In this document: positions 18,289 through 26,923 of the stretch, piece after piece
How the letters are laid out: every line of letters starts with the position of its first letter
How positions within the stretch are numbered: the first letter of the stretch is position 1
NCBI GenBank assembly: GCA_963793415.1
Contig: CAWCAC010000002.1
Span: 248,001-312,000 of the forward strand
From: CAXMST01 sp963793415
GTDB taxonomy: Bacteria; Actinomycetota; Thermoleophilia; Solirubrobacterales; 70-9
Direction of reading: 5' to 3'
DNA length: 64,000 bases
Notes under the pieces: model-generated
What the model was told of the DNA's origin: nothing
Seen by the model: the letters and a program-made list of their open reading frames with translations, nothing else
Databases searched by the model: none
Made by a program: the position numbers and the translations under genes

Positions 18289-19929
18289 TCACCCGTCCAG
18301 CAGCGGTTTCGCCTGGTCCGAGACAGTGACGTGGATCGCCCGCGGCTCGACCGCGTAGTCGATCACGCCGAGGGCGGAGAGGCGGTCGAGGACGAACTGG
18401 AAGGCCTGGGCCTGATCGCCGTTGCGGTACTCGCGCAGGATGTCGAACGAGTAGCCGGTCGTGTGCAGCGAGTACGAGGCGGTCGCCTCCGGGTTCTCGG
18501 CGACGAGCGCGTCCTGGTACTGCTGGTCGCGGACCGCGCTGGTCACGATCAGGTTGTCCTTCGGCCCGGACCTGCCGGTGATCGACTGCACGCGCGCCGT
18601 CATGTAGATCAGCGTCGCAAGTGCCTCCGGCGTCAGCGATTCGTAGAGCTTGCGGTCGACGCCGAGTTCCTTGCTCAGCTCGCCGAGCTGCGGGCCGACC
18701 TCGTAGCCGTACTCGCCCCCCGACGGGATCTCGACGAGATCACCGGAGTCGATCGCGTCCTCGAGCGCGGCCGGGTCGGCGTAGGTGTCGGTCTCCTCCT
18801 CGGGGTGGAAGACCTCCTCCGACGTCGCCTTGTTCGAGTGCAGCTCAGCGAGCCGCTTCAGCTCGTCGGGATCGTCGTGGTAGAGCCGCATGATCTCCTC
18901 GGCTGCGAGCACCCGCCACAGGTATGTGCCGCTGTCGTCCTCGAAGCCGGAGAGGATCTCGTAAGCCTTCTCGTTCTCGGTCGGCGAGGTGTCGAAGTAG
19001 AGCTGGGCGTAGGAGAGGTCGTCCTCGGCGACGACGTCGGCGATCGGCCGTCCATCCACGGGCGTGCCTGTCTCCTGAGCGTAAGCCCCGATCACGGTCT
19101 CGAGGTTGCCGATGCCCATGTGGTAGCTGGTCGCGGCCAGGTCCTCGCGGCCGAAACGGTCGGAGGCGATCTCGAGGTACTCGCCCATCCCGTCCAGCGC
19201 CGCTTCGGGATCGAAGCGCGGATCGACGCGGGGCCGCTCCCGCAGCGCCTTCTCGGCGCGGGTGTCGAGGCGGTCGGCCTGCTCGGCGAGCTGCTTCGCC
19301 TTCTTGACCTGCTTCTCGTTGCCGGAGCCGAGCCGCGCCGCCTTGTCGCGCAGCTTCTCAGCCTTGGCATAGGAGGAGTTGATCGTGTCGGTGAGCTGCT
19401 GGCTGCGGGCGAGATCGATCGGCATCCCGAGCAGGTCGATTCCGGTCGAGGCGACGATCTGGGCGAGGCCGGCAGCACCGGCGGCGTCGGTGGCTCCAGC
19501 GATCACGTCGGGGCGGCCGGCGGACTCGAGGAAGACGATCGCCTCCATCAGCTCCGGATCGATCCCGTGCGTGGCGGCCGCCTCGTCGATCTCGTCGTCG
19601 AAGGCAGCGGTGCGCTTGGCGCTGGCGAGGACGCCCTCGGGGCTGAGTTCGTAGAGGACGTGGGAGAAGCCGGAGCTCGCGCGGCGCTCGAAGTCCTCGC
19701 GCCGGTCCGGGTCCCAGGCGAACGGGTCGGCGCCGGGATCCCCGGTCGAGTTGGCGGCGTCGAGCACCTTGTCGGCCTCGACCTCGGGCGAGTCGAACAC
19801 GCCGGTGACGCTGATCGCAACCCAGGCGATCGCCGCCGCGAGCAGCACGAGCAGGGCAGCGCCGCCGATCCCACGCAGCGGGGCGGGCAGTGAATCGAGG
19901 CGACTCCGGGTCGGCGGCCCTGCGGACAT
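18289..19929 (-). CDS. Two-domain cell-wall enzyme: lytic transglycosylase plus M15/DUF5715-like C-terminus
   Basis: 546 aa. An N-terminal signal anchor (about 16-36, GIGGAALLVLLAAAIAWVAI after start correction) exports it. A transglycosylase-type domain follows: the putative catalytic Glu is in LMEAIVFLESAGRPDVI, followed by AAGLAQIV and, after a long charged helical insert, TSYHMGIGNLETVI. The C-terminal 150 residues contain TSAVRDQQYQ and SLHTTGYSFDI, the H-x3-G-x3-D zinc pattern of M15-like peptidases, and a final IHVTV. This would join glycan cleavage and peptide binding or cleavage in one protein. ATG 19929 is preferred to TTG 19947 because TGCTTAGCT ends 8 nt upstream of it. Confidence 0.82.
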   Translation of the reverse strand: MSAGPPTRSRLDSLPAPLRGIGGAALLVLLAAAIAWVAISVTGVFDSPEVEADKVLDAANSTGDPGADPFAWDPDRREDFERRASSGFSHVLYELSPEGVLASAKRTAAFDDEIDEAAATHGIDPELMEAIVFLESAGRPDVIAGATDAAGAAGLAQIVASTGIDLLGMPIDLARSQQLTDTINSSYAKAEKLRDKAARLGSGNEKQVKKAKQLAEQADRLDTRAEKALRERPRVDPRFDPEAALDGMGEYLEIASDRFGREDLAATSYHMGIGNLETVIGAYAQETGTPVDGRPIADVVAEDDLSYAQLYFDTSPTENEKAYEILSGFEDDSGTYLWRVLAAEEIMRLYHDDPDELKRLAELHSNKATSEEVFHPEEETDTYADPAALEDAIDSGDLVEIPSGGEYGYEVGPQLGELSKELGVDRKLYESLTPEALATLIYMTARVQSITGRSGPKDNLIVTSAVRDQQYQDALVAENPEATASYSLHTTGYSFDILREYRNGDQAQAFQFVLDRLSALGVIDYAVEPRAIHVTVSDQAKPLLDG

Positions 19930-19991
19930 GGCCGAGGAGCTAAGCAAATCAATCGATCGGCCTCATAAAGAACCGCCACCGGGCGTCGCGG

Positions 19992-19997
19992 TAGGGT
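19992..19997 (+). promoter_or_regulatory. -10-like hexamer for the lipocalin-like gene (leaderless)
   Basis: TAGGGT ends 6 nt before the GTG at 20004; no Shine-Dalgarno is present. Confidence 0.5.
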
Positions 19998-20003
19998 GCG
20001 CGC

Positions 20004-20996
20004 GTGAGGACCGAGGCGCGCTTTCCCGCTCTCGATGAGGGCGCGGGGCACTACGAGAGCTTCTACATCAAGGCGGCCGACCCAGCCGGCGGCCGGGCGC
20101 TGTGGCTGCGCCACACGGTCCACAAGCGGCCCGGGAGGGAGCCGACGGCCTCGATCTGGATGACGGTCTTCGACGCCGCCGGTGGCGGGCCGCGGGCGAC
20201 CAAGGCGACCTATGGCGCCGAGCAGCTCTCGGTCCCGGCCGGGGCCTACGTGCGGATCGGCGAGGCCGAGATCGGGCCGGGCGCCGCGAGCGGCAGCCTC
20301 GAGACCGACGCCTTCGCCGCCGGCTGGGACCTGACCTTCAGCGATCGGCACAAATCCCTCAGGCACCTGCCGAGCGCTCGCCTGTACGAGACGAAGTTGC
20401 CGCGCACCAAGCTGCTCAGCCCCCACCCCGGCGCGACCTTCGCCGGCACGGTGACGATCGACGGCGAGCCGATCGACCTCGCCGGCTGGCCCGGCATGGT
20501 CGGCCACAACTGGGGCGCCGAGCATGCCGAGCGCTGGATCTGGATCCACGGCGCCGGCTTCGAGGGCCGCGAAGGGTCCGACTACCTCGACATCGGCGCC
20601 GGCAGGATCAAGGTCGGACCGTGGCGGACGCCCTGGATCGCCAACGGCGCCGTCGCCCTCGGCGACGAGGTCCTCAAGCTCGGCGGGCTCGGCAGCATCT
20701 ACGGCACCGACATCACCGAGTCGCCGACCTCATGCGAGTTCGTCGTTCCCGGCAAGAACGTGGCCGTCCGGGGCCGGGTCGGCGGCGATGCCGAGCGCTT
20801 CGTCGGCTGGATCTACGCCGACCCCGACGGCAGTGAGCACAACACGGTCAACTCGTCGATCGCCGACATCGAGCTTCGCGTCGAGCGACCGGGCAAGCCC
20901 CACGTCTACCTCGAGGGGGCCGCGCGGGCGGCCTATGAGCTGGGGATGAAGGAGACCGACCACGGGATTCCGATCCAGCCCTACCCGGACGGCTGA
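20004..20996 (+). CDS. Lipocalin-like protein (CrtC/tocopherol-cyclase-like beta-barrel)
   Basis: 330 aa, soluble and rich in predicted beta strands with many Trp and Gly. The segment GMVGHNWGAEHAERWIWIHG (about 166-185) is typical of the CrtC / AttH / tocopherol-cyclase-like superfamily of paired lipocalin domains; these bind or modify hydrophobic compounds. No signal peptide. No carotenoid or quinone gene is next to it, so the substrate is unknown. GTG start, probably leaderless. Divergent from the transglycosylase gene (74 bp between starts). Confidence 0.7.
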   Translation: MRTEARFPALDEGAGHYESFYIKAADPAGGRALWLRHTVHKRPGREPTASIWMTVFDAAGGGPRATKATYGAEQLSVPAGAYVRIGEAEIGPGAASGSLETDAFAAGWDLTFSDRHKSLRHLPSARLYETKLPRTKLLSPHPGATFAGTVTIDGEPIDLAGWPGMVGHNWGAEHAERWIWIHGAGFEGREGSDYLDIGAGRIKVGPWRTPWIANGAVALGDEVLKLGGLGSIYGTDITESPTSCEFVVPGKNVAVRGRVGGDAERFVGWIYADPDGSEHNTVNSSIADIELRVERPGKPHVYLEGAARAAYELGMKETDHGIPIQPYPDG

Positions 20997-21039
20997 GCGG
21001 CGCGAAGGCGACCCCGGGCGCGGGACGGGCGCACGCCCC

Positions 21040-22209
21040 TCAGCGCTTCTTGAAGCGGACCCAGGTGGACTTCAGCCCGAGCCGGGCCTGCAGGTCGAAG
21101 CCGCTGACCGTGGTCTTGCCGCGGGTGCCGATCACGCGGGCGCGGACGATCCGCGGCGAGTCGCCGGTCGCGACCACCTTTACCCCGCGCAGCCGCCCGT
21201 CGACCCAGTCGCCGAGCCGGCTCTGCAGCTCGGCGCGGGAGAAGGTCTGCTTCCAGTCGTGGTAGGGAGAGGTGTCGTCGAATGGGTCGGCGACCGACTT
21301 CAGGTAGGGGCGTGACTCGCCGCCGCGAAAGCCGTACTGGCTGCTCTCTGTGCGGCCGCCGGAGGTCGAGTAGAAGAACGTCTGCGCGACCTTGCCCTGG
21401 TAGGTGACGACCTTCGCCTTCGTCTTCGCGACGGCCTTGGTCGTCGCCGCCTCCTCGGCGACGACACCGCCGTAGACCTGGCTGCGGGTGTCGTCGTAGA
21501 GCGAGTAGCCGTCGCCCTTGATCCCGCTCGCGAGCGCGTAGCTTCGGGCGGCAACCGCCTGGGCGCGAAGCGCGTCGTCGGCCCAGGAGGCCGGCATCTC
21601 GTAGGGAACGACGCCGCGCAGGTAGTCCTCGAGGCCGACGTTGTTGATCACGTTGAGCGAGCCGCCCGCCGGCCGGGCGACGAGGTTGCCGCGGTAGATG
21701 CCCTGGTTCTCGACCCGGATCGTGCTGGTCCCTCGCGCCCCGAGCTTTTTGCCACACGAGGCCATCTTCTTGCCGCGACCGGTCTCGAGCCGGACCTTGC
21801 CGCCGCCGCTGAGCGCGGCGACATACTTCTTCGACGGCTTCAGGTCGCGGCCGCAGGCGCGCTTCGCGCCCCTGAAGAAGACTGAGTTGGGCTCGGTCCC
21901 GAGCAGCACGCCGACCGAGCGCGTCTTCGTGCGCTGGATCTTCGTGTTCGAGAAGTAGTGGCCGAGGATCTCGCGGTAGCTGCGCCCCTGCTTCGCCATT
22001 CCGTAGGCGCCCCACTGGCTCATCCCGACCCCGTGCCCGAAGCCGTGTCCCTTGAGGACGAATTTCGATCCTGCCTCGGCGGCCGGCGGGGCGGCCGCCG
22101 CAAGCACCAGGGTCAGCGCGAGCACCAAGCAAGCGAGCAGCGCGAGGACGAAGCGCGGCGCCGTCGGGCGCCGCAAGTCCGCGTCGTATGTCCGGTTCGG
22201 TTCCTGCAT
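21040..22209 (-). CDS. Secreted SpoIID/LytB-domain protein
   Basis: 389 aa. Signal peptide about residues 19-46 (VLALLACLVLALTLVLAAAA, cleavage near EAG). The mature part begins with FVLKGHGFGHGVGMSQWGAYG, the hallmark of SpoIID/LytB amidase enhancers, and contains LEDYLRGVVPYEMPASW with the conserved Glu pair and ALRAQAVAARSYAL. SpoIID is a lytic transglycosylase of sporulation; actinobacterial relatives are generally secreted wall proteins not tied to sporulation. ATG 22209 has GAGGA about 5 nt upstream. An unusual ordering is that the GHGFGHG motif lies at the N-terminus rather than inside the domain. Confidence 0.88.
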   Translation of the reverse strand: MQEPNRTYDADLRRPTAPRFVLALLACLVLALTLVLAAAAPPAAEAGSKFVLKGHGFGHGVGMSQWGAYGMAKQGRSYREILGHYFSNTKIQRTKTRSVGVLLGTEPNSVFFRGAKRACGRDLKPSKKYVAALSGGGKVRLETGRGKKMASCGKKLGARGTSTIRVENQGIYRGNLVARPAGGSLNVINNVGLEDYLRGVVPYEMPASWADDALRAQAVAARSYALASGIKGDGYSLYDDTRSQVYGGVVAEEAATTKAVAKTKAKVVTYQGKVAQTFFYSTSGGRTESSQYGFRGGESRPYLKSVADPFDDTSPYHDWKQTFSRAELQSRLGDWVDGRLRGVKVVATGDSPRIVRARVIGTRGKTTVSGFDLQARLGLKSTWVRFKKR

Positions 22210-22309
22210 CGGTCCTCGGCGGGTGCCCCCCGCTCCCCCTGGGTTCGCCGTAACCCTCAACCCGCCCCCCGACCGATCGTTGCGGCAAGGCGGCTTGCAT
22301 CGCGGCGGG

Positions 22310-22315
22310 TAATGT
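22310..22315 (+). promoter_or_regulatory. -10-like hexamer for the second aldehyde dehydrogenase
   Basis: TAATGT, 33 nt upstream of the ATG at 22349, with GAGAGGTGA as ribosome binding site between. A conventional leadered promoter; no clear -35. Confidence 0.4.
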
Positions 22316-22348
22316 GCGGCCTGTACAGCGCGAGCGAGAGGTGAGTGG

Positions 22349-23809
22349 ATGAGCGTCAGCGAGCAGAGCGTCGTCGAACAGGTCAAGAAGCAGCTCCTGA
22401 TCGGGGGCGAGTGGCGCGACTCCGGAAGCGGCGAGACGCTGCCCGTCGAGGACCCGTCGACCGGCGAGACCCTCTGCGAGATCGCCGATGCCACCGCCGA
22501 CGACTCCCGCGCTGCCCTCGACGCCGCCGTCGCCGCGCAGGCGGAGTGGGCCCACTCCGCCCCGAACGACCGCAGCGAGATCCTTCGCGCTGCCTACGAG
22601 GCGCTCAGCGACCGCGCCGACGAGCTGGCGACGCTGATGTCGCTCGAGATGGGCAAGTCTGTCGCCGAGTCGAAGGGCGAGATCACCTACGCCGCCGACT
22701 TCTTCCGCTGGAACGCCGGCGAGGCGCTGCGCTCTGAGGGCTACTACAAGACCTCCGGAAACGGCGCCTTCCGCGTGCTCGTCATGAAGCAGCCGATCGG
22801 CCCCTGCTTCTTCATCACCCCCTGGAACTTCCCGACCGCGATGGGTACCCGCAAGATCGGGCCGGCGATCGCCGCCGGCTGCACGATGGTCGTCAAGCCG
22901 GCGCAGCTGACGCCGCTGTCGATGCTGGCGCTGGCCGACATCCTCGGCGAGTGCGGGCTCCCGGACGGCGTCCTCAACGTGATCACCTCGAGTTCGTCGA
23001 GCGAGGTCTCGGCGCCGATCATCGCCGACCCGCGACTGCGGAAGCTCTCGTTCACCGGCTCGACCGAGGTTGGGCGCAAGCTGATCGAGCAGGCGGCCGA
23101 GGGGATCCTCAAGGTCTCGATGGAGCTCGGCGGCAACGCCCCCTTCGTCGTCTTCGAGGACGCCGACGTCGACGCCGCGGTCGAAGGCGCGATGATCGCG
23201 AAGATGCGCAACGTCGGCGAGGCCTGCACCGCGGCGAACCGCTTCCACGTGCACGAGTCGGTCGCCGAGGAGTTCACCGGGAAGCTCGCCGAGCGGATGG
23301 GCGCTCTGACGATCGGCCGCGGCACTGAGGAGGGCACCGACGTCGGCCCGCTGATCGACGACGACCAGCGCGGCAAGGTCGCCGAGCTCGTCGACGACGC
23401 CGTCGGCAAGGGCGCCAAGGCGGTCTGCGGTGGCAGCGCCCGCGACGGCGGCGGCTACTTCTATGAGCCGACCGTGCTCGCCGGCGTCACCGAGGACGCG
23501 CGACTGCTGAAGGAGGAGATCTTCGGCCCGGTCGCGCCGGTCATCACCTTCTCCACCGAGGAGCAGGCGATCGCCGCCGCCAACGACACCGAGTACGGCC
23601 TCGTCGCTTACCTCTACACGCAGAACCTGAGCCGCGCCCTGCGCGTCTCCGAGGCGCTCGAGACCGGCATGATCGGCCTCAACCAGGGCCTCGTCTCCAA
23701 CGCCGGCGCACCGTTCGGCGGCATCAAGGCCTCGGGCGTCGGCCGCGAAGGCGGCAACGAGGGCATCGCCGAGTACCTCGAGACGAAGTACGTAGCGGTC
23801 AACCTCTAG
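22349..23809 (+). CDS. gabD: Succinate-semialdehyde dehydrogenase
   Basis: 486 aa ALDH that resembles the GabD branch: TPWNFPTAMGTRKIGPAIAAGC (about 153-174), KPAQLTPLS, FTGSTEVGR, the general-base Glu in SMELGGNAPF, the catalytic Cys in NVGEACTAANR, and the C-terminal GIKASGVGREGGNEGIAEYLETKY. Oxidises succinate semialdehyde to succinate, feeding GABA or 4-hydroxybutyrate carbon into the TCA cycle. A good GAGAGGTGA ribosome binding site precedes the ATG. Typical CxxxNxC of the enzyme is altered to CTAANR, so cofactor and substrate should be treated as likely rather than certain. Confidence 0.88.
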   Translation: MSVSEQSVVEQVKKQLLIGGEWRDSGSGETLPVEDPSTGETLCEIADATADDSRAALDAAVAAQAEWAHSAPNDRSEILRAAYEALSDRADELATLMSLEMGKSVAESKGEITYAADFFRWNAGEALRSEGYYKTSGNGAFRVLVMKQPIGPCFFITPWNFPTAMGTRKIGPAIAAGCTMVVKPAQLTPLSMLALADILGECGLPDGVLNVITSSSSSEVSAPIIADPRLRKLSFTGSTEVGRKLIEQAAEGILKVSMELGGNAPFVVFEDADVDAAVEGAMIAKMRNVGEACTAANRFHVHESVAEEFTGKLAERMGALTIGRGTEEGTDVGPLIDDDQRGKVAELVDDAVGKGAKAVCGGSARDGGGYFYEPTVLAGVTEDARLLKEEIFGPVAPVITFSTEEQAIAAANDTEYGLVAYLYTQNLSRALRVSEALETGMIGLNQGLVSNAGAPFGGIKASGVGREGGNEGIAEYLETKYVAVNL

Positions 23810-23962
23810 AGGCCGGCGCAGCGGCCGGTACCGGTACCGCGGAACCGCCCCCCTGACATTCGGGAGTCGGGCAGGATCCGGGGCTCAGACCGGAACTTCA
23901 CTGCGATCTACGTACCTATACGAGCAGCAAAACGGCGCAGAGTTCCCGAGGACGGCTTCGCG
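23810..23962. other. Convergent intergenic spacer after gabD
   Basis: 153 bp between convergent genes. Contains the direct and inverted motif GGTACCGGTACCG at about 23826-23839. No gene or clear terminator is seen. Confidence 0.3.
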
Positions 23963-24514
23963 TCAGGCCGCCGCGGGCTCGTACCGCAGCGCTACCGCGC
24001 CTGAGGCGAAGTCCAGGCGATCCACGAGCTTCAGGTCGATGGCCTTCGAGAGGCCTGCGAAGAGGGTTGGGCCGTGGCCCGCGATCCGCGGGTTGACGAT
24101 GAACTCGTACTGGTCGATCAGGCCCATCTCCGCCAGGGCCAGCGGCAGCTGCAGGCCACCCACGTAGAGGCCGTTGCCCGGCTCGCTCTTGAGCTCGCGG
24201 ACGGCCATCTCGAGATCGCCGCGCAGCAGCTCCGCGTTCCAGTCGACCTGCTCCAGGGTGCTCGAGACGACGTACTTCTTCGCGGCGTCGATCGTGCGGG
24301 CGAACGGCACCGTCCACTCGGGCATCGCGTCCAGCTGGCCCGGTGGCCGCCAGGCCGACTCCATCATCTCGTAGGTGACCCGGCCCAACAGCAGGGCGTC
24401 GGCCTGCTCGATGGTCTCCGCCGCGTGACGATGCGACTCCTCGTCCGGGGAACCCTCGCGGTGATCGCAGCAGCCGTCCAGGGTAACGTTGATCGAGTAC
24501 CGGAGAGGGCGCAT
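23963..24514 (-). CDS. Dihydrofolate-reductase-like protein (RibD C-terminal family), copy 2
   Basis: 183 aa, DHFR fold of the RibD_C family. Starts with LRYSINVTLDGCCDH, then ADALLLGRVTYEMMESAW (nucleotide-side helix), and LYVGGLQLPLALAEMGLIDQY, the glycine turn that binds NADPH. Stand-alone members are reductases of unknown substrate and are not the riboflavin enzyme. An upstream GTG at 24544 overlaps the preceding stop (GTGA); ATG 24514 is preferred because family homology begins there. Third gene of a VOC / RibD_C / RibD_C operon. Confidence 0.85.
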   Translation of the reverse strand: MRPLRYSINVTLDGCCDHREGSPDEESHRHAAETIEQADALLLGRVTYEMMESAWRPPGQLDAMPEWTVPFARTIDAAKKYVVSSTLEQVDWNAELLRGDLEMAVRELKSEPGNGLYVGGLQLPLALAEMGLIDQYEFIVNPRIAGHGPTLFAGLSKAIDLKLVDRLDFASGAVALRYEPAAA

Positions 24515-24540
24515 CGCCTCGATCCTGACGGCGTCGTCGG

Positions 24541-25146
24541 TCACGTCGCGACCCGGTAGCGGATGTGGGTGGCGAGCGGCGAGTGGAGCGCCTCGACCGG
24601 CTCGAGCTCGAGAGACTCGACTCCGTCGAAGAGCCGCTCGCCGGATCTGAGCAGGACCGGAGCCACGTCGAGCGTGAGCTCGTCGATCACGCCGGCGGCG
24701 AGTGCCTGGCGGACGGTCGAGGCGCCGCCGGCGATGTCGACGCCGTCCTCTCCGGCCGCCTCGCGCGCCTGCGCGTAGGCGGCCTCGAAGCCATCGGTGA
24801 CGAAGTGAAAGCTCGTGCCGCCCTCCATCTCGACCGGCTCGCGGGCGTGGTGGGTGAGCACGAAGACCGGAGCGTGGTACGGCGGCTCGGGGCCCCACCA
24901 GCCCTCCCAGTCGTCGTCCCACTCGCCGCGGATCGGTCCGAACATGTTGCGGCCCATCACGTAGGCACCGCGCGGTCGCATCAGCCAGCTCTCGGCGGTC
25001 GCGTCGGCGTCGTTCTCGCGCTCGGGCCCGAGGTGCCAGGCATGAACCTGGATGCCCCCCTTCCCGAGCGGATCGTCCCGGCTCTGGTCCGGCCCGGCGA
25101 CGAAGCCGTCGAGCGAGATCGACAAGTGGCAGGTGGTGTTCGGCAT
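24541..25146 (-). CDS. Dihydrofolate-reductase-like protein (RibD C-terminal family), copy 1
   Basis: 201 aa, same fold as the next gene but clearly diverged. N-terminus CHLSISLDGFVAGPDQS, then RGAYVMGRNMFGPIRGEW, and DGVDIAGGASTVRQALAAGVIDEL for the cofactor turn. Its ATG overlaps the VOC stop as TGATG, so it is coupled. The longer variant with GPDQSRDDPLG resembles stand-alone reductases annotated as dihydrofolate reductase family. Substrate unknown. Confidence 0.87.
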   Translation of the reverse strand: MPNTTCHLSISLDGFVAGPDQSRDDPLGKGGIQVHAWHLGPERENDADATAESWLMRPRGAYVMGRNMFGPIRGEWDDDWEGWWGPEPPYHAPVFVLTHHAREPVEMEGGTSFHFVTDGFEAAYAQAREAAGEDGVDIAGGASTVRQALAAGVIDELTLDVAPVLLRSGERLFDGVESLELEPVEALHSPLATHIRYRVAT

Positions 25147-25637
25147 CAGCGTCCCCCCGGTGACTCGGTGCCCTCGGCGGCACGTCGCAGTTCGGCGACA
25201 TCGAGCTTGCGCATCTTGAACATCGCGTTCATCGCCCGCTCGGCCGCGGCCGGATCGCGATCGGAGAAGATCTCCTGCACATCCTCGGGGACGATCTGCC
25301 AGGAGAGTCCGTAGCGGTCCTTGAGCCAGCCGCACTCGCTCTCGGCGCCGCCCTCGGTCAGCTTCTCCCAGAAGTAGTCGATCTCGTCCTGATCCTTGCA
25401 GTTGACCTGCAACGAGATCGCCTCGTCGAACTCGAACATCGGGCCGCCGTTGATGCCGACGAAGCGCTGCCCCTGGAGCTCGAACTCGACGGTCAGGACC
25501 GTTCCCGACTTGTCCGGGACCGCGTCCGTGTAATGGGTCGTGGAGACGATCCGCCCGTCCTCGAACAGCGACGCGTAGAACACCGCCGCCTCTTCCGCCT
25601 CGGTGTCGAACCACAGGTTGGTGACGATCTTCTGCAT
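25146..25637 (-). CDS. VOC-superfamily protein (PhnB-like)
   Basis: 163 aa, vicinal oxygen chelate fold of the PhnB / 3-demethylubiquinone methyltransferase-like group: MQKIVTNLWFDTEAEEAAVFYASLF at the start, FVGINGGPMFEFDEAISLQVNC in the middle, and CGWLKDRYGLSWQIVP at the end of the fold. These proteins lack a proven reaction in most bacteria. First gene of a three-gene operon with two RibD_C reductases. The start ATG has GCGAGGTA upstream. The 46-bp repeat copy 2 lies 114 bp upstream. Confidence 0.85.
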   Translation of the reverse strand: MQKIVTNLWFDTEAEEAAVFYASLFEDGRIVSTTHYTDAVPDKSGTVLTVEFELQGQRFVGINGGPMFEFDEAISLQVNCKDQDEIDYFWEKLTEGGAESECGWLKDRYGLSWQIVPEDVQEIFSDRDPAAAERAMNAMFKMRKLDVAELRRAAEGTESPGGR

Positions 25638-25750
25638 TACCTCGCTCCTTCGCTCGCGCCGCGACTGCGTCGCGTAACTGTCTCACCTGCCTTCTGAGAC
25701 AGGGCCGGCGAGCAAAACTCATCGCCGGCGCTCGAGGCGCTCGTTGGAGT

Positions 25751-25796
25751 CGAACGTCCCTCAGGTGCCCCTATAGGTAGGTCTGAGGGACGTTCG
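25751..25796 (-). repeat. 46-bp palindromic intergenic repeat, copy 2
   Basis: Perfect 14-bp inverted repeat CGAACGTCCCTCAG / CTGAGGGACGTTCG (25751-25764 and 25783-25796). Starts 28 nt after the msrA stop on the minus strand. Read on the minus strand it matches copy 1 (4355-4400) at about 40 of 46 positions, including the centre ACCTA and GGGGCA. Thus both copies have the same orientation relative to the gene they follow. Confidence 0.9.
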
Positions 25797-25824
25797 CCGG
25801 ACGGACCGGGGACGCGCTCGGCGC

Positions 25825-26367
25825 TCAGCGCCCCAGCAGCATGTTCATCAGGCCGCCCTGGTCGCGGCGCTTCTCGAGGTAGCACTGGTGGTACTCCTCG
25901 GCCCGGTAGAAGCCTGTCGCCGGCTCGATCGAGGTCGCGATCGGCTTGCGGTGACGGCCCTGCTCGCGCTCGCGTGAGGCCTCGGCCGCAACCTTCTGCT
26001 CGTCGCTGTTCGTGAAGATCACCGAGCGGTACTGGCTGCCGACGTCCGGGCCCTGGCGATCGACCTGGGTCGGGTCGTGGACCTTCCAGTAGACGTCGAG
26101 CAACTCGTCGAAGGAGACTCGGGCCGGGTCGTAGGTGACCTGGGTCACCTCGGCGTGGCCGGTTGCGCCCGTGCAGACCTGCTCGTAGGTCGGGTTCGGG
26201 AGGTGGCCGCCCTCGTAGCCGACCGCAGTGTCGACGACTCCATCGAGGGCGCGGAACGTCTCCTCGACCTGCCAGAAACAGCCGGCCCCGAAGCTGACGG
26301 TGTCGGTCGTGGTCGCGGTGTCAGTCGAAGAAGTCTCGGGGCTGGCGCTGCGATCGATGTCGGTCAT
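25825..26367 (-). CDS. msrA: Peptide-methionine (S)-S-oxide reductase
   Basis: 180 aa. Repairs oxidised methionine with thioredoxin. The catalytic motif GAGCFW is at about residues 26-31, followed by VVDTAVGYEGGHLPNPTYEQVC, the GHAEVTQVTYDP segment, and the C-terminal region EYHQCYLEKR with a resolving Cys. The start ATG 26367 has GGAGG 6 nt upstream; an in-frame upstream start at 26412 lacks support. The N-terminal 20 residues are Ser/Thr-rich and variable. Monocistronic, followed by the 46-bp repeat. Confidence 0.94.
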   Translation of the reverse strand: MTDIDRSASPETSSTDTATTTDTVSFGAGCFWQVEETFRALDGVVDTAVGYEGGHLPNPTYEQVCTGATGHAEVTQVTYDPARVSFDELLDVYWKVHDPTQVDRQGPDVGSQYRSVIFTNSDEQKVAAEASREREQGRHRKPIATSIEPATGFYRAEEYHQCYLEKRRDQGGLMNMLLGR

Positions 26368-26564
26368 CTGATCCTCCGGTCTCGGGGCGGGGGTGGACGT
26401 GAATCGTCGCACGGGATCGTTACGGGCTCCTCAACATTTCGTGCGTGAGCCGTGCCTGGCCCGCGCCTGCTTGACGGCCGGGATAAGGTTCACGAGTCGC
26501 TCTTTCCAAAGCGTCAATTGAGGCACTCCACGGGGACAACCGTCTAACCCCGATTGGAGACACC

Positions 26565-26891
26565 ATGTACATAATCGAGTTCGTCAACGCCGTGCGCCAA
26601 GCGCAGGGCTACGAGAGCATCGACCAGCTCCCCCGCGAGGGAGAACCCGGCGTCAGCCCGCTCGAGCGGGCGATGGGCTGCAGGCTGGAACCCGGCCTGA
26701 TGAGGCTGTCATCGCCGGCGGCCGCGCAGGACGTCGCCGTCGCCACGGGTCAACCGCTCGGCTTCGACGGTTTCACGGTGGCGCTGCCCGGCGCCCTCAG
26801 CGGCCACACCGGGGAGCTCGACAGACGCCGTGCCCGGCTCGAGCCGGGCGTCTACGACGGCCACGACGACGCGACGCGCGCCGCGCTGTAA
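26565..26891 (+). CDS. Small protein of unknown function
   Basis: 108 aa, soluble, no recognised family. Begins MYIIEFVNAVRQAQGYESIDQL and is rich in Gly, Leu and Arg. The ATG is preceded by TTGGAGACACC, a usable ribosome binding site, and the G/C pattern is coding. It lies between msrA (divergent) and fumC (convergent). The 150 bp upstream contain no -10 at leaderless spacing. It is probably real but could not be tied to any function. Confidence 0.55.
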   Translation: MYIIEFVNAVRQAQGYESIDQLPREGEPGVSPLERAMGCRLEPGLMRLSSPAAAQDVAVATGQPLGFDGFTVALPGALSGHTGELDRRRARLEPGVYDGHDDATRAAL

Positions 26892-26923
26892 ACGCATCCG
26901 GCCGCGGACCGGAGGCCCGCCGC

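Noticed and set aside
23826..23839. GGTACCGGTACCG motif after gabD
   Set aside because: Short overlapping palindromes in a spacer; no partner copy seen.
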